A DNA stretch of 7,452 bases from Bacillota bacterium (GCA_021786555.1 JAJYNB010000054.1:1-7452); one strand, 5' to 3'; positions 1 through 6,798 are shown, counted from the first letter of the stretch. Notes: a model not told the origin generated them from the sequence alone. Program-made: numbers and translations.

Positions 1-148
1 AGGGTTATTTTTGCTTTTAAAGCTCTAGCTAGAGCAGATGAGTGCTGTAGGCAATATCAATTTGATGCCAGCAGACCTGAGAAACCACATTTTTTAGGTC
101 AAGCGAGGAGCATTCCCAAGGGACTCTTTTCGCCGGGCGTCAGAAGCG
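1..148. other. Left-edge region without a recognised gene; two inverted repeats
   Basis: No recognisable gene lies here. Two structures are visible. One is a perfect 14-bp palindrome, GCTCTAGCTAGAGC, at 22-35. The other is an 11-bp hairpin with arms at 74-84 and 90-100 and a 5-nt loop; it contains two G-U pairs when read as plus-strand RNA, which would become A-C mismatches in minus-strand RNA. Neither is followed by a clear T-tract, so I do not call a terminator. Plus-strand frame 1 is open from base 1 to a TGA at 163-165, overlapping the 3' end of the KAP gene by 17 bases. It could be the tail of a gene entering from the left, but the 54 codons show no motif I recognise and an open run of this length is not rare by chance. 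Confidence 0.35.
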
Positions 149-2200
149 CTATGCTCGGTTGAAGGACTCTTCCTTTTGAATGGAGTAATGGGTATAGGCA
201 AACTGGTGGGCAAGGGTCTTGTCACTGGGGTTGTTGACGTAGTATTCATACCTGGGTGAGTCCAGGTCAGCGCCGTAAACTCTGCGCAGCGCAGTCAGGA
301 CCACTGCAGGGTCCAGCACATAGGACAGGGAAGTATAGTGGTTGCGCGTAAAATCTGTGTTTTTGCGCATACAGGCTTTGAGGAAGCTGAGCACATTGTG
401 CTTGTCAAGCCGGAAGGTATCGGCAACATAGGCAGCGGAAATTTCCCGGGAACCCCACTTGGCCAGTACGTTTAGCCATGCCAAGGCTTCATAGGGATGA
501 TTTTTGTAGAGTAGGGTTTGCTGGGCCAAAGCCAGGATTCTCCTGGCCAAAGCCTGCCCCAAACGGGTCTCTGCTTTTTCGGACAGCACCCGTTCAGACT
601 CGTCCCTTTTTTCTGGGTCCCGCATCCAGCGGAAACATTCAATGGCATAATCCAGCGGCTCAGCCTGGGACACGATTTTCTCACACAGGTCCAGACGTTC
701 GTTTCCTTCCGGCAGGTTGACAACCAGTTTGGCTACCAGCATACCGGCTTGGGAAAAGGGTGGAAAAACCGTACTGTTCTTGGGAAAGATATGCCCGGTC
801 CTGGCGAGGGCCAAGGCAAGATTGGTGCAACAGTGTGGGGAGAGAGACTGGGCCTTGACCTGTATTCTTAAAATAAGGGACTCAGCATTGCGCTGGCTTA
901 CCATGCTCTCCAGGCGGCCCAAAATGTCAGACACATCCATGCACTCGGCTTGGTTAAGGAAGACAGCTACTTCCTGATCCGATATGTCTCCTTCAGGTAT
1001 GGCGTAGGAGAAAAACCTGGGAAAATACTTCAACGATGTTGCCCGCTGTTCCTTGGCCCAGATTTCTTCCCATTCCCTGCCATAACTTGAGTTGTTAATC
1101 CTGGGGAAGAGGGACTTGAGCAGCTTTCTTGCTGCGATTCGCTCGTCGAAGCTGAAATTTTCCAGGATACCTTCGATTTCAAGTTCCTTGTCTTTCTTGT
1201 AGGTAAAGCCGAGGAAAAAATTGGCGTTTTCCCGCACAGCTTCGTACAACAGGGGGTAGAGTACGCGCAAGCCTTCGATGAGCATCAGGTCAACGGGGTT
1301 AACTTCATCTTTCAAAATTGGCAGGGCGAAGGTCAGGGCATTACAGTAGCGCTTGGCCAGTCTCGGGGTTTGTAAGCGAATCTCCAATCCTTCAACAAAA
1401 TGACTTACGAAGGTCTGCAGCTGAGTTTCACTCAACTCGATATCTGCAGTACCTAAGGCATCGCTCACACCTTCAAGGCAATAGTTGCGTAAGGAATTAC
1501 GGTCAACCAATGGGAGGTGAAGGGGCACTTGAATGATTTTTTCCAGAAAGCTTCTGCCACCCGTTACGCCGCTGGACTGTGGGTTTAGGGCAGCGGCCAC
1601 TACTTCTTCATCAAAGGCAAGAATATAGGAAGTTAAGGCAAAGTCTCCGCTGAGTTTGGCGATTCTGAACACGGTCTGCATTGCCGGCTTTTCGAGCCTG
1701 TCGATATCATCCATAAAGATTACCAGACGTTTACCCTCTTGGGCCAAGAGCTGTTCAAGACGCAGCTTGACATCAGCATAGAGTTTGTTAAGTGGTTTCG
1801 CTATTGGCGGCGCCGGGTCGGGGGCTGCATCATTTTCGGGCTGAATTGAGGCATAGGCGTTAAACCAGCGGCTGATAGTTCTTTTTTTGCCCGGTATGGC
1901 GCGTCCTAGGGCATCGGACAGAGTCCGGAAAAAATCCTGAACAAGTCTCGTTTTATCGCTGAAGCGCCAGGGATTAAATCGCACCACAATAACGTGGTTG
2001 TAATTGTGCAATTCTTGTTCGATGAAATTGAGCACCGTAGTTTTGCCTTCGCCCCAGGCTCCATGCAAACCGATTACTATGGACCCTGTATCGCGGCGAG
2101 CGGCCAGGGTTTGGGCGAGTCGCAAAGCAAAGGGCCAACGGTTAAACCTGTCAAGTTCCACACTGCTGACCGGTGCATCCGTAAAAAAGGAATCCTGCAT
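149..2200 (-). CDS. KAP-family P-loop NTPase
   Basis: This is a 683-residue STAND-like KAP ATPase, the family named after Kidins220/ARMS and the F-plasmid phage-exclusion protein PifA. Visible motifs are Walker A GAWGEGKT (residues 47-54), FNPWRF (75-80), Walker B LVIFMDDIDRL (159-169), FDEEVV (196-201), FLEKIIQVPLHLP (218-230) and a TPRLAKRY segment (278-285). Many KAP proteins have transmembrane helices inserted between Walker A and B. Here the insert is a short Pro/Ala-rich stretch, so the protein looks cytosolic. Residues from about 330 to the end are probably helical and match no domain I know. The longest frame begins at TTG 2239 with no ribosome site. I prefer ATG 2200, preceded by GGAAAGGA 11 nt upstream, because the product then starts at the usual family N-terminus (MQDSFFTDAPVSS). 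The gene is divergent from the NYN gene. The family call is firm; the biological role is unknown, with phage defence as one possibility. Confidence 0.9.
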   Translation of the reverse strand: MQDSFFTDAPVSSVELDRFNRWPFALRLAQTLAARRDTGSIVIGLHGAWGEGKTTVLNFIEQELHNYNHVIVVRFNPWRFSDKTRLVQDFFRTLSDALGRAIPGKKRTISRWFNAYASIQPENDAAPDPAPPIAKPLNKLYADVKLRLEQLLAQEGKRLVIFMDDIDRLEKPAMQTVFRIAKLSGDFALTSYILAFDEEVVAAALNPQSSGVTGGRSFLEKIIQVPLHLPLVDRNSLRNYCLEGVSDALGTADIELSETQLQTFVSHFVEGLEIRLQTPRLAKRYCNALTFALPILKDEVNPVDLMLIEGLRVLYPLLYEAVRENANFFLGFTYKKDKELEIEGILENFSFDERIAARKLLKSLFPRINNSSYGREWEEIWAKEQRATSLKYFPRFFSYAIPEGDISDQEVAVFLNQAECMDVSDILGRLESMVSQRNAESLILRIQVKAQSLSPHCCTNLALALARTGHIFPKNSTVFPPFSQAGMLVAKLVVNLPEGNERLDLCEKIVSQAEPLDYAIECFRWMRDPEKRDESERVLSEKAETRLGQALARRILALAQQTLLYKNHPYEALAWLNVLAKWGSREISAAYVADTFRLDKHNVLSFLKACMRKNTDFTRNHYTSLSYVLDPAVVLTALRRVYGADLDSPRYEYYVNNPSDKTLAHQFAYTHYSIQKEESFNRA

Positions 2201-2456
2201 TGGGGGGTCAATCCTTTCCGCCAAAGGGGCTGGGTTCAATAATACAATTTATTGGGTTTTTAGGCATCTGATACCTATTTTAGCGGAAATTAGGAAAAGA
2301 AAAAGGGTTTTTGCAAAAAAATGTTGCAGATTCCCAGAACAACCAAGCCAGGTTGCCCCAGAAAATAAACTTCGTCTGCCCTTAAAGCCAACGTCCTGTT
2401 TAGCTCAGAAACAACATACTATGATATTGACGTTAGATAAGGGGGGTTATCATGGG
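2201..2456. promoter_or_regulatory. Divergent AT-rich spacer between KAP and NYN genes
   Basis: This spacer must hold the promoters of both divergent genes. It is AT-rich with A- and T-runs, especially around 2240-2330. A 12-bp palindrome TTTTTGCAAAAA lies at 2308-2319. On the minus strand, TTGCAA within it is followed 18 nt later by TAATTT, a poor promoter match. TAAAAT on the minus strand near 2280 is another -10 candidate without a good -35. On the plus strand TATGAT at 2420-2425 is a possible -10 for the NYN gene, with only a weak -35 (TGTTTA, 17 bp upstream). If used, it would start transcription downstream of ATG 2421 and favour GTG 2457 as the start. None of these is convincing alone. 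Confidence 0.35.
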
Positions 2457-2460
2457 GTGA
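2439..2460 (+). promoter_or_regulatory. G-run ribosome site with ATG-GGG-TGA minimal ORF overlapping the GTG start
   Basis: AAGGGGGG (2439-2446) can pair with the 16S anti-Shine-Dalgarno end, allowing one G-U pair. It lies 5 nt before an out-of-frame ATG (2452-2454) that reads ATG-GGG-TGA, and 10 nt before GTG 2457, which begins the NYN reading frame. The minimal ORF's TGA overlaps the GTG, so both starts could use the same site. Whether the minimal ORF is translated is unknown. Confidence 0.4.
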
Positions 2461-2966
2461 GAGTAGCGTTATTTATTGATGGAGCAGCGATGTTTTACGC
2501 CCAGAGGGAAAATGGATGGTTTATAGATTATAAAAAGGTATATCAGTATTTTGCCGAAAGCAAACAGCTCAGCGGCGCTTACTATTTTACGGCTACCCCT
2601 CCGGCCAGCAACCATCAGGCAGTGGACAACTACCGCAGGTTCAAAAGATTTCTGATATACACGGGATATCATGTAATTGACAAAGAAGTCAAGGTAATCA
2701 ACGACCAGCGCACCGGCCAGGTAAAGCTGAAAGGCAACCTGGATATCGAGTTGATATTTCGCATGCTCTCAGGCATCAACAGCTATGACGAAGCGATCAT
2801 CTTTGGCGGGGACAGTGATTACCTGTCCGTGGTTTCCCACCTGCGCAATCTGGGCAAGGTGGTGGGGTGTGTGGGGCGCCGCGCCTCCACATCCATAGAG
2901 CTGATAAATGAATGCGACAGGTTTATCGATTTAAGCGATATCCGCACGTGGATTGAAAGGGACTAG
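2457..2966 (+). CDS. NYN-domain (LabA/DUF88-like, PIN-fold) putative ribonuclease
   Basis: This 169-residue single-domain protein belongs to the NYN/LabA-like branch of PIN-fold nucleases, which are predicted metal-dependent RNases. The acidic active-site pattern is present: ALFIDGAAM with D8, KGNLDIEL with D96, and FGGDSDYL with D119 and D121. The remainder has the expected alternating fold, ending in an IELINECDRFIDLSDI segment typical of the family. Start choice: the frame is open from 2004, but the family N-terminus (VRVALFIDG) falls on GTG 2457, which has a G-run ribosome site (AAGGGGGG, 2439-2446) 10 nt upstream. ATG 2421 is an in-frame alternative with no clear ribosome site. ATG 2452 is out of frame and makes only the two-codon ORF ATG-GGG-TGA. 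The gene is divergent from the KAP gene and ends at a strong terminator. Its substrate cannot be read from the sequence. Confidence 0.88.
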   Translation: MRVALFIDGAAMFYAQRENGWFIDYKKVYQYFAESKQLSGAYYFTATPPASNHQAVDNYRRFKRFLIYTGYHVIDKEVKVINDQRTGQVKLKGNLDIELIFRMLSGINSYDEAIIFGGDSDYLSVVSHLRNLGKVVGCVGRRASTSIELINECDRFIDLSDIRTWIERD

Positions 2967-3041
2967 CGTATCAGTTGACAGGTTCCCGGCATAAGATACA
3001 GCAGATAATAGGCTCAAGCGGGAATGAGGGCCTTAAATAAG

Positions 3042-3076
3042 AAAGGGAACTTCTGCTGCAGATGAGTTCCCTTTTT
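3042..3076 (+). terminator. Rho-independent terminator, probably bidirectional
   Basis: A perfect 10-bp stem AAAGGGAACT (3042-3051) / AGTTCCCTTT (3065-3074) encloses a 13-nt loop. On the plus strand the 3' arm runs into TTTTT (3072-3076), a standard terminator 75 bases after the NYN stop. On the minus strand the same stem is followed by a T-rich stretch (TTTCTTATTT, reading 3044 to 3035), so it can also end the convergent RNase HI transcript, whose stop is at 3112-3114. Confidence 0.88.
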
Positions 3077-3111
3077 ATGTGGCGATTTTTTTTACTGTTT
3101 GGACACGCAGC

Positions 3112-4023
3112 TTAGTTTTCCAGGCCGAGCTGCCTTGCGCTTTTCACCCCGCTTTCAGCGATAAAGGCACAGATGAATTTGACCAAATCCGGACGGGAAG
3201 GCGTTGGATAAGGAGTAGGGCGCTCTGCGTTACGCTCCAGCCAAAAATCGGCCATCTGCCCGACCTGGAGAAAAAAGGGATGAACCTTTATGCCAGGGTG
3301 ATTGAAGGTGGCTGCAGCGACGGAGCTCGTTACGCTGCTCAGGGTAGACGAATGGAGCATGCCTTTCATCTGGCTGTAGGTATAGCGTTCGGCTACCTGC
3401 CTGATTTTGGAGACGTTCTCCGGCAGTTCTGTCAGGGATACCAGACAGCGGTTTTCCGAGGGTTTTTTGCTCAATGGGTTGTTGAGGGTGGCAGGGTCAA
3501 AGGCGGGAAATTTTACCCGCTCCACTGTGATGCCGGGAGGCACGTCCAGTGGGGCAGCTGTTTCGGTTTGGTCAGCGGTTTTCCCCTGCAGTTTTATTGC
3601 TTCTACTGCCAGGTGATCGCAGCGGTTGTTGTACTCATTGTCGGCGTGGCCACGAACTTTTACCCAGCGGACCTTGGCCCTTGTTAAAAGGTCGTTGAGC
3701 TCTCGCCAAAGGTCCTGGTTCTTTACAGAACCCTTTTTCCAGCCTGTCCTGAGCCAGGCCTGCATCCAGCCTTTGGTATAAGTATTTACCAGATAGCTGG
3801 AATCGCTGTAGAGCACAACCTCGGGAACGGGCGATAGTTCTATGGCACGCTTGATGCCGGAGATGGCAGCCTGAATCTCCATGCGGTTGTTGGTGGTCTC
3901 CGCCGTAAAACCGCTCAATTCCTGTACGAGGCTGCGGTTTGCGTCAAGGATAACAACAGCCCAGCCGCCTGGCCCGGGGTTTCCGGAACAGGCGCCGTCA
4001 GTATAGACGTGAAAAAGGCTCAT
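3112..4023 (-). CDS. rnhA: Ribonuclease HI with a long unrecognised C-terminal extension
   Basis: RNase HI hydrolyses the RNA strand of RNA:DNA hybrids (R-loops, primers) with two metal ions. Residues 1 to about 145 form a complete type 1 domain: YTDGACSGNPGPGGW (D9), NNRMEIQAAI (E49), YSDSSYL (D74), VRGHADNEYNNRCDHLA (H126, D136), plus a Trp/Lys-rich basic handle region (about 84-106). All catalytic residues are present. Free-standing RNase HI is usually about 150-160 residues; this one has 303. The added tail (about 148-303) is not a second RNase H, a viroplasmin-like hybrid-binding domain or anything else I recognise. It has a Pro-rich linker, a Ser/Thr-rich patch (about 228-236) and a predicted helical end. 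Start: ATG 4023 has GGGAGG at 7 nt spacing, whereas ATG 4029 would have only 1 nt. The gene converges on the NYN gene and is divergent from pgi. Confidence 0.93.
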   Translation of the reverse strand: MSLFHVYTDGACSGNPGPGGWAVVILDANRSLVQELSGFTAETTNNRMEIQAAISGIKRAIELSPVPEVVLYSDSSYLVNTYTKGWMQAWLRTGWKKGSVKNQDLWRELNDLLTRAKVRWVKVRGHADNEYNNRCDHLAVEAIKLQGKTADQTETAAPLDVPPGITVERVKFPAFDPATLNNPLSKKPSENRCLVSLTELPENVSKIRQVAERYTYSQMKGMLHSSTLSSVTSSVAAATFNHPGIKVHPFFLQVGQMADFWLERNAERPTPYPTPSRPDLVKFICAFIAESGVKSARQLGLEN

Positions 4024-4066
4024 AAGCATACCTCCCGGCCTGTATCTAAATAATTTTGTGACTACA

Positions 4067-4163
<97 letters not shown>

Positions 4164-4258
4164 ACCTGAACAGTAACATAATTTTAGCACGGCAGGGGGG
4201 CTTCGTCCAACCTGTCAATTGTCTTGAAACCTGGAGCAAAGCCTGGGGTCAGGGCGGA

Positions 4259-4287
4259 TTTTCTTTTCCAACGAAGAATGGTATATT
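4259..4287 (+). promoter_or_regulatory. Putative extended -10 promoter for pgi
   Basis: TGGTATATT at 4279-4287 fits an extended -10 (TGn plus TATATT, 5 of 6 to consensus). The -35 position 17 bp upstream, TTTTCT (4259-4264), is weak, as is common with extended -10 promoters. Transcription would start near 4294, giving a leader of roughly 44 nt before the pgi ATG. Confidence 0.4.
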
Positions 4288-4291
4288 GGGG

Positions 4292-4304
4292 ATTGTGGAA
4301 CAAT
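4292..4304. promoter_or_regulatory. Small palindrome at the predicted pgi transcription start
   Basis: ATTGT-GGA-ACAAT is a perfect 5-bp inverted repeat with a 3-bp spacer. It lies just after the putative -10, where a repressor operator could sit. It may equally be chance; no regulator is identified. Confidence 0.25.
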
Positions 4305-4337
4305 TTACTGGAAAATGTTACGGGGGGAGGTTAAATT

Positions 4338-5780
4338 ATGACCCGTTTTACCGCTCTGGCGTCTCAGGCACAGAATTCTTTGCGGGTAGATGTAAATTAT
4401 ATGATGGAGGATTTTCTTGGGGCGGAAGGCATCACCAGCCAGGAAATTGACGGTCTCGGCCCGGAGGTTGAGGCTGGAATCCAGGCGTTAAAAAGCCGCC
4501 GTGGGGAAATGACGTGGCGGGATCTGCCCTATACGCAGGCCGGGACGGTTGAAGAGATTCGAAAATTTGCCGGCGCCGCCAGAAAGAGGTTTGCAAACTT
4601 TGTAGTCCTGGGCATCGGCGGCTCTGCTTTGGGGCCTATGGCGGTGCATCAAGCCTTGAATCACCCGCAGTACAACGAACTTACGCGGGACAAGAGGGGG
4701 GGGCCGCGCTTCTACGTCCTGGACAATGTGGACCCGGAACGCTTTGCTGCCCTGCTTGACGTGATAAAGCCCGAGGAAACCTTATTCAACGTTATTACCA
4801 AATCCGGCAGTACCTCAGAAACCATGGCCCAGTTTATGATTATCCGTTCCGTGTTGCGGCGGGTTCTGGGGGAGAGGTACAAGGAGCACCTGGTAGCCAC
4901 CACTGACCGGGAAAAGGGGAACCTGGTTAATATCTCCAGGGCAGAAGGGTACCACCTGTTCTTTGTGCCGGTAGGAGTAGGCGGGAGGTTTTCCGAACTT
5001 TCGCCAGTGGGCCTTTTGCCCGCAGCCATGGGCGGTATCGATATTGGAGGGCTCTTGGCAGGGGCAGCCTACATGGATAAGTGGATCGGTGAGAGTGAAT
5101 CCATCACGGATAATCCGGCCTATCTGCGCGCCGTCCTGCACTACCTGGCTATGAAGCGGGGAAAAAACATTTCTGTGATGATGCCGTATGCCGAGGGGCT
5201 GAAGCTCTTTGCGGACTGGTACGCCCAGCTCTGGGCAGAAAGCCTGGGCAAGCGTTTTAACTTTAAGCAGGAGGAAGTTTTTGCGGGCCAAACCCCGGTT
5301 AAAGCTTTAGGGGTGACCGATCAGCACTCCCAGGTCCAACTTTATACCGAGGGTCCCTTTGACAAGGTAATCAATTTCCTGGCCGTAGACCGGTTCCGCC
5401 AGGAAGTGGTTATTCCCAGGGACCTCACTGAAATTCCAAGTGTAGCTTTCCTGGGCGGACATACTCTGAACGAACTGATGGAAGCTGAACGGCAGGCAAC
5501 CGAATATGCGCTCTATAAGGCACTCCGTATGAACACAACCGTCTTTTTGCCGGAAATCAACGAATTCAGCATCGGGCAGCTGATTTATATGCTGGAAGTG
5601 GAAACCGCTTTTATTGGGGAACTCCTGGGCATAAATGCTTTCGACCAGCCTGGGGTAGAGGAAGGTAAGAACGCAACCTACGCCCTGATGGGGCGCCCCG
5701 GCTTTGAAAACAAACGGGAAGAACTGGCCGGCGCCCCCGGAAAAATGGAACGGTTTCTACTCTGCCGCAAGCAAGCATAA
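4338..5780 (+). CDS. pgi: Glucose-6-phosphate isomerase
   Basis: This cytosolic enzyme interconverts glucose-6-phosphate and fructose-6-phosphate in glycolysis and gluconeogenesis. The 480-residue product has the two-SIS-domain PGI layout and all family hallmarks: GIGGSALGP (92-100), the phosphate-binding TKSGSTSET (154-162), the first signature GVGGRFSELSPVGL (213-226, with R217), WAESLGKRFN with catalytic E301, DQHSQ with H330, and the second signature AFDQPGVEEGKN with K444. Its length is slightly above the roughly 450 residues of Bacillus-type PGI. The start at ATG 4338 is secure: GGGGGGAGG lies 7 nt upstream. It appears monocistronic, divergent from rnhA and convergent with manA 33 bases downstream; their products share fructose-6-phosphate. 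Confidence 0.97.
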   Translation: MTRFTALASQAQNSLRVDVNYMMEDFLGAEGITSQEIDGLGPEVEAGIQALKSRRGEMTWRDLPYTQAGTVEEIRKFAGAARKRFANFVVLGIGGSALGPMAVHQALNHPQYNELTRDKRGGPRFYVLDNVDPERFAALLDVIKPEETLFNVITKSGSTSETMAQFMIIRSVLRRVLGERYKEHLVATTDREKGNLVNISRAEGYHLFFVPVGVGGRFSELSPVGLLPAAMGGIDIGGLLAGAAYMDKWIGESESITDNPAYLRAVLHYLAMKRGKNISVMMPYAEGLKLFADWYAQLWAESLGKRFNFKQEEVFAGQTPVKALGVTDQHSQVQLYTEGPFDKVINFLAVDRFRQEVVIPRDLTEIPSVAFLGGHTLNELMEAERQATEYALYKALRMNTTVFLPEINEFSIGQLIYMLEVETAFIGELLGINAFDQPGVEEGKNATYALMGRPGFENKREELAGAPGKMERFLLCRKQA

Positions 5781-5804
5781 CGGCTCGATTAGAGGATGTA
5801 ACGG

Positions 5805-5829
5805 CCCTGGTCTCTAGGAGAGACCAGGG
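5805..5829. terminator. Perfect 11-bp hairpin between convergent pgi and manA
   Basis: CCCTGGTCTCT (5805-5815) pairs exactly with AGAGACCAGGG (5819-5829) around a 3-nt loop. In plus-strand RNA two G-U pairs can extend it. There is no proper T-tract on either side, so it departs from the classical intrinsic terminator. Its position at the meeting point of two convergent genes makes transcript-end formation or 3'-end protection the likely role. The stop codon of manA (5814-5816) is inside it. Confidence 0.55.
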
Positions 5830-6755
5830 TTCAGGCGGGTGCGCAGGAGCTGCATTTGCCCCTTGAGTATAATGGTTTTGAGGCAGGCAGGCAGCACCAG
5901 GGCATCTCCAGCCCTCAATTCAAGCTTGGGCCGGGTCAAAACTTGACCGGATCCTTGCAAAACCAGACAGATTTCCAACCCATGGATGAGCTTGTGGCAT
6001 ACTGTGCAATTATCAACCCTCAACAGATCTACAGCAAACTTGTCGCACCTGAATGGTTTACCGAGGGTATAAGGCCCGGGATGCAGGCGGCAGTTGACGA
6101 CCGCCAGGGCCTTAGCGATGTGCAGTTCGCGCGGCAGGCCATTCTCGTCTACCCTGCCGTAATCGTACAGACGGTAAGTAATGTCCGAATTCTGCTGTAC
6201 CTCCGCTGCCAGGATATCTTCCCCCAGGGCATGCACCAGACCGGCCGGGATGAAGAAAACATCGCCGGCTTTTACCTTAACCCGGTTGAGAAGCTGTTCC
6301 ACTGTACCCGCGCGGAGGGACCTGAGCAGGTGTCCGGCGGTAACTCCGGACCGGAGGCCGTAAACGATTTCCGCCCGGGGACCCGCCTGGAGGATGTACC
6401 ACATTTCGGTTTTGCCGTTATCCTGTTCGTATTGGGAGGCATAACAGTCGTCGGGATGAACCTGGACGGAGAGCCTGGCCCCGGCATCAAGAATCTTTAG
6501 TAAAAGGGGAAAGCGTCCCGGACAGTTTTCCCTTCCCAGCAGTTCCTGCGGGTAGAGTTCTGTGATTTCGCCCAGGGTTTTACCGCAAAATGGGCCGTTC
6601 GCAATCAGACTTTGACCCGCAGGGTGGTCCGAGACAGCCCACAGTTCGCCGGTCGGCGGCCCCGGCGGAACAGTAAGGCCCAACACCCTTGCAAGCCGGT
6701 TGCCGCCCCACAGTCTTTGTTTAAACAGAGGGTTAAGTTTTAGCGGATACAGCAT
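5814..6755 (-). CDS. manA: Mannose-6-phosphate isomerase, type I (class of short Firmicutes enzymes)
   Basis: This zinc enzyme interconverts mannose-6-phosphate and fructose-6-phosphate, feeding mannose into glycolysis or supplying GDP-mannose synthesis. The 313-residue length matches the short Bacillus ManA/Pmi type rather than the roughly 390-residue E. coli form. Zinc ligands are visible in the cupin core: SVQVHPDD (Q98, H100), KTEMWY (E117) and PAGLVHALG (H175); the catalytic arginine is in TYRLYDYGR (R195). A second, degenerate cupin occupies about 230-313. The N-terminus (YPLKLNPLFKQRLWGG) is typical, which supports ATG 6755; the ribosome site is modest, GGGTGA 7 nt upstream. It is convergent with pgi and divergent from the peptidase gene. 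The substrate call rests on family resemblance; related sugar isomerases share this fold. Confidence 0.94.
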   Translation of the reverse strand: MLYPLKLNPLFKQRLWGGNRLARVLGLTVPPGPPTGELWAVSDHPAGQSLIANGPFCGKTLGEITELYPQELLGRENCPGRFPLLLKILDAGARLSVQVHPDDCYASQYEQDNGKTEMWYILQAGPRAEIVYGLRSGVTAGHLLRSLRAGTVEQLLNRVKVKAGDVFFIPAGLVHALGEDILAAEVQQNSDITYRLYDYGRVDENGLPRELHIAKALAVVNCRLHPGPYTLGKPFRCDKFAVDLLRVDNCTVCHKLIHGLEICLVLQGSGQVLTRPKLELRAGDALVLPACLKTIILKGQMQLLRTRLNPGLS

Positions 6756-6798
6756 CCTTTTTCACCCGCTTTACCTCTACTTATCCGGGGCGGAAAAT

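Noticed and set aside
2201..2239. TTG 2239 as start of the KAP gene
   Set aside because: No ribosome site precedes it and the extra 13 residues do not look like KAP proteins; ATG 2200 fits better.
2004..2456. Long N-terminal extension of the NYN reading frame (from ATG 2004)
   Set aside because: Most of it is antisense to the start of the KAP gene and the spacer; the family N-terminus begins at GTG 2457, next to a ribosome site.
2975..3009. Promoter with a perfect TTGACA (2975-2980) and GATAAT (3004-3009)
   Set aside because: The 23-bp spacing is too long, and a plus-strand transcript would meet the terminator about 30 bases later with no gene following.
2983..3024. TTCCCG/CGGGAA inverted repeat upstream of the terminator as a riboswitch or antiterminator
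   Set aside because: It has only 6 bp with a 30-nt loop, lies after the gene rather than before it, and has no conserved riboswitch core.
3079..3687. 202-codon plus-strand ORF opposite rnhA
   Set aside because: It is a shadow of the RNase HI gene, whose catalytic motifs are intact on the other strand; it lacks a ribosome site and resembles no family.
4815..5291. 158-codon minus-strand ORF inside pgi
   Set aside because: It is antisense to well-conserved pgi motifs and has no recognisable domain.
5856..6500. 214-codon plus-strand ORF opposite manA
   Set aside because: It lies entirely inside manA, which has all zinc ligands; its product matches nothing and it has no ribosome site.
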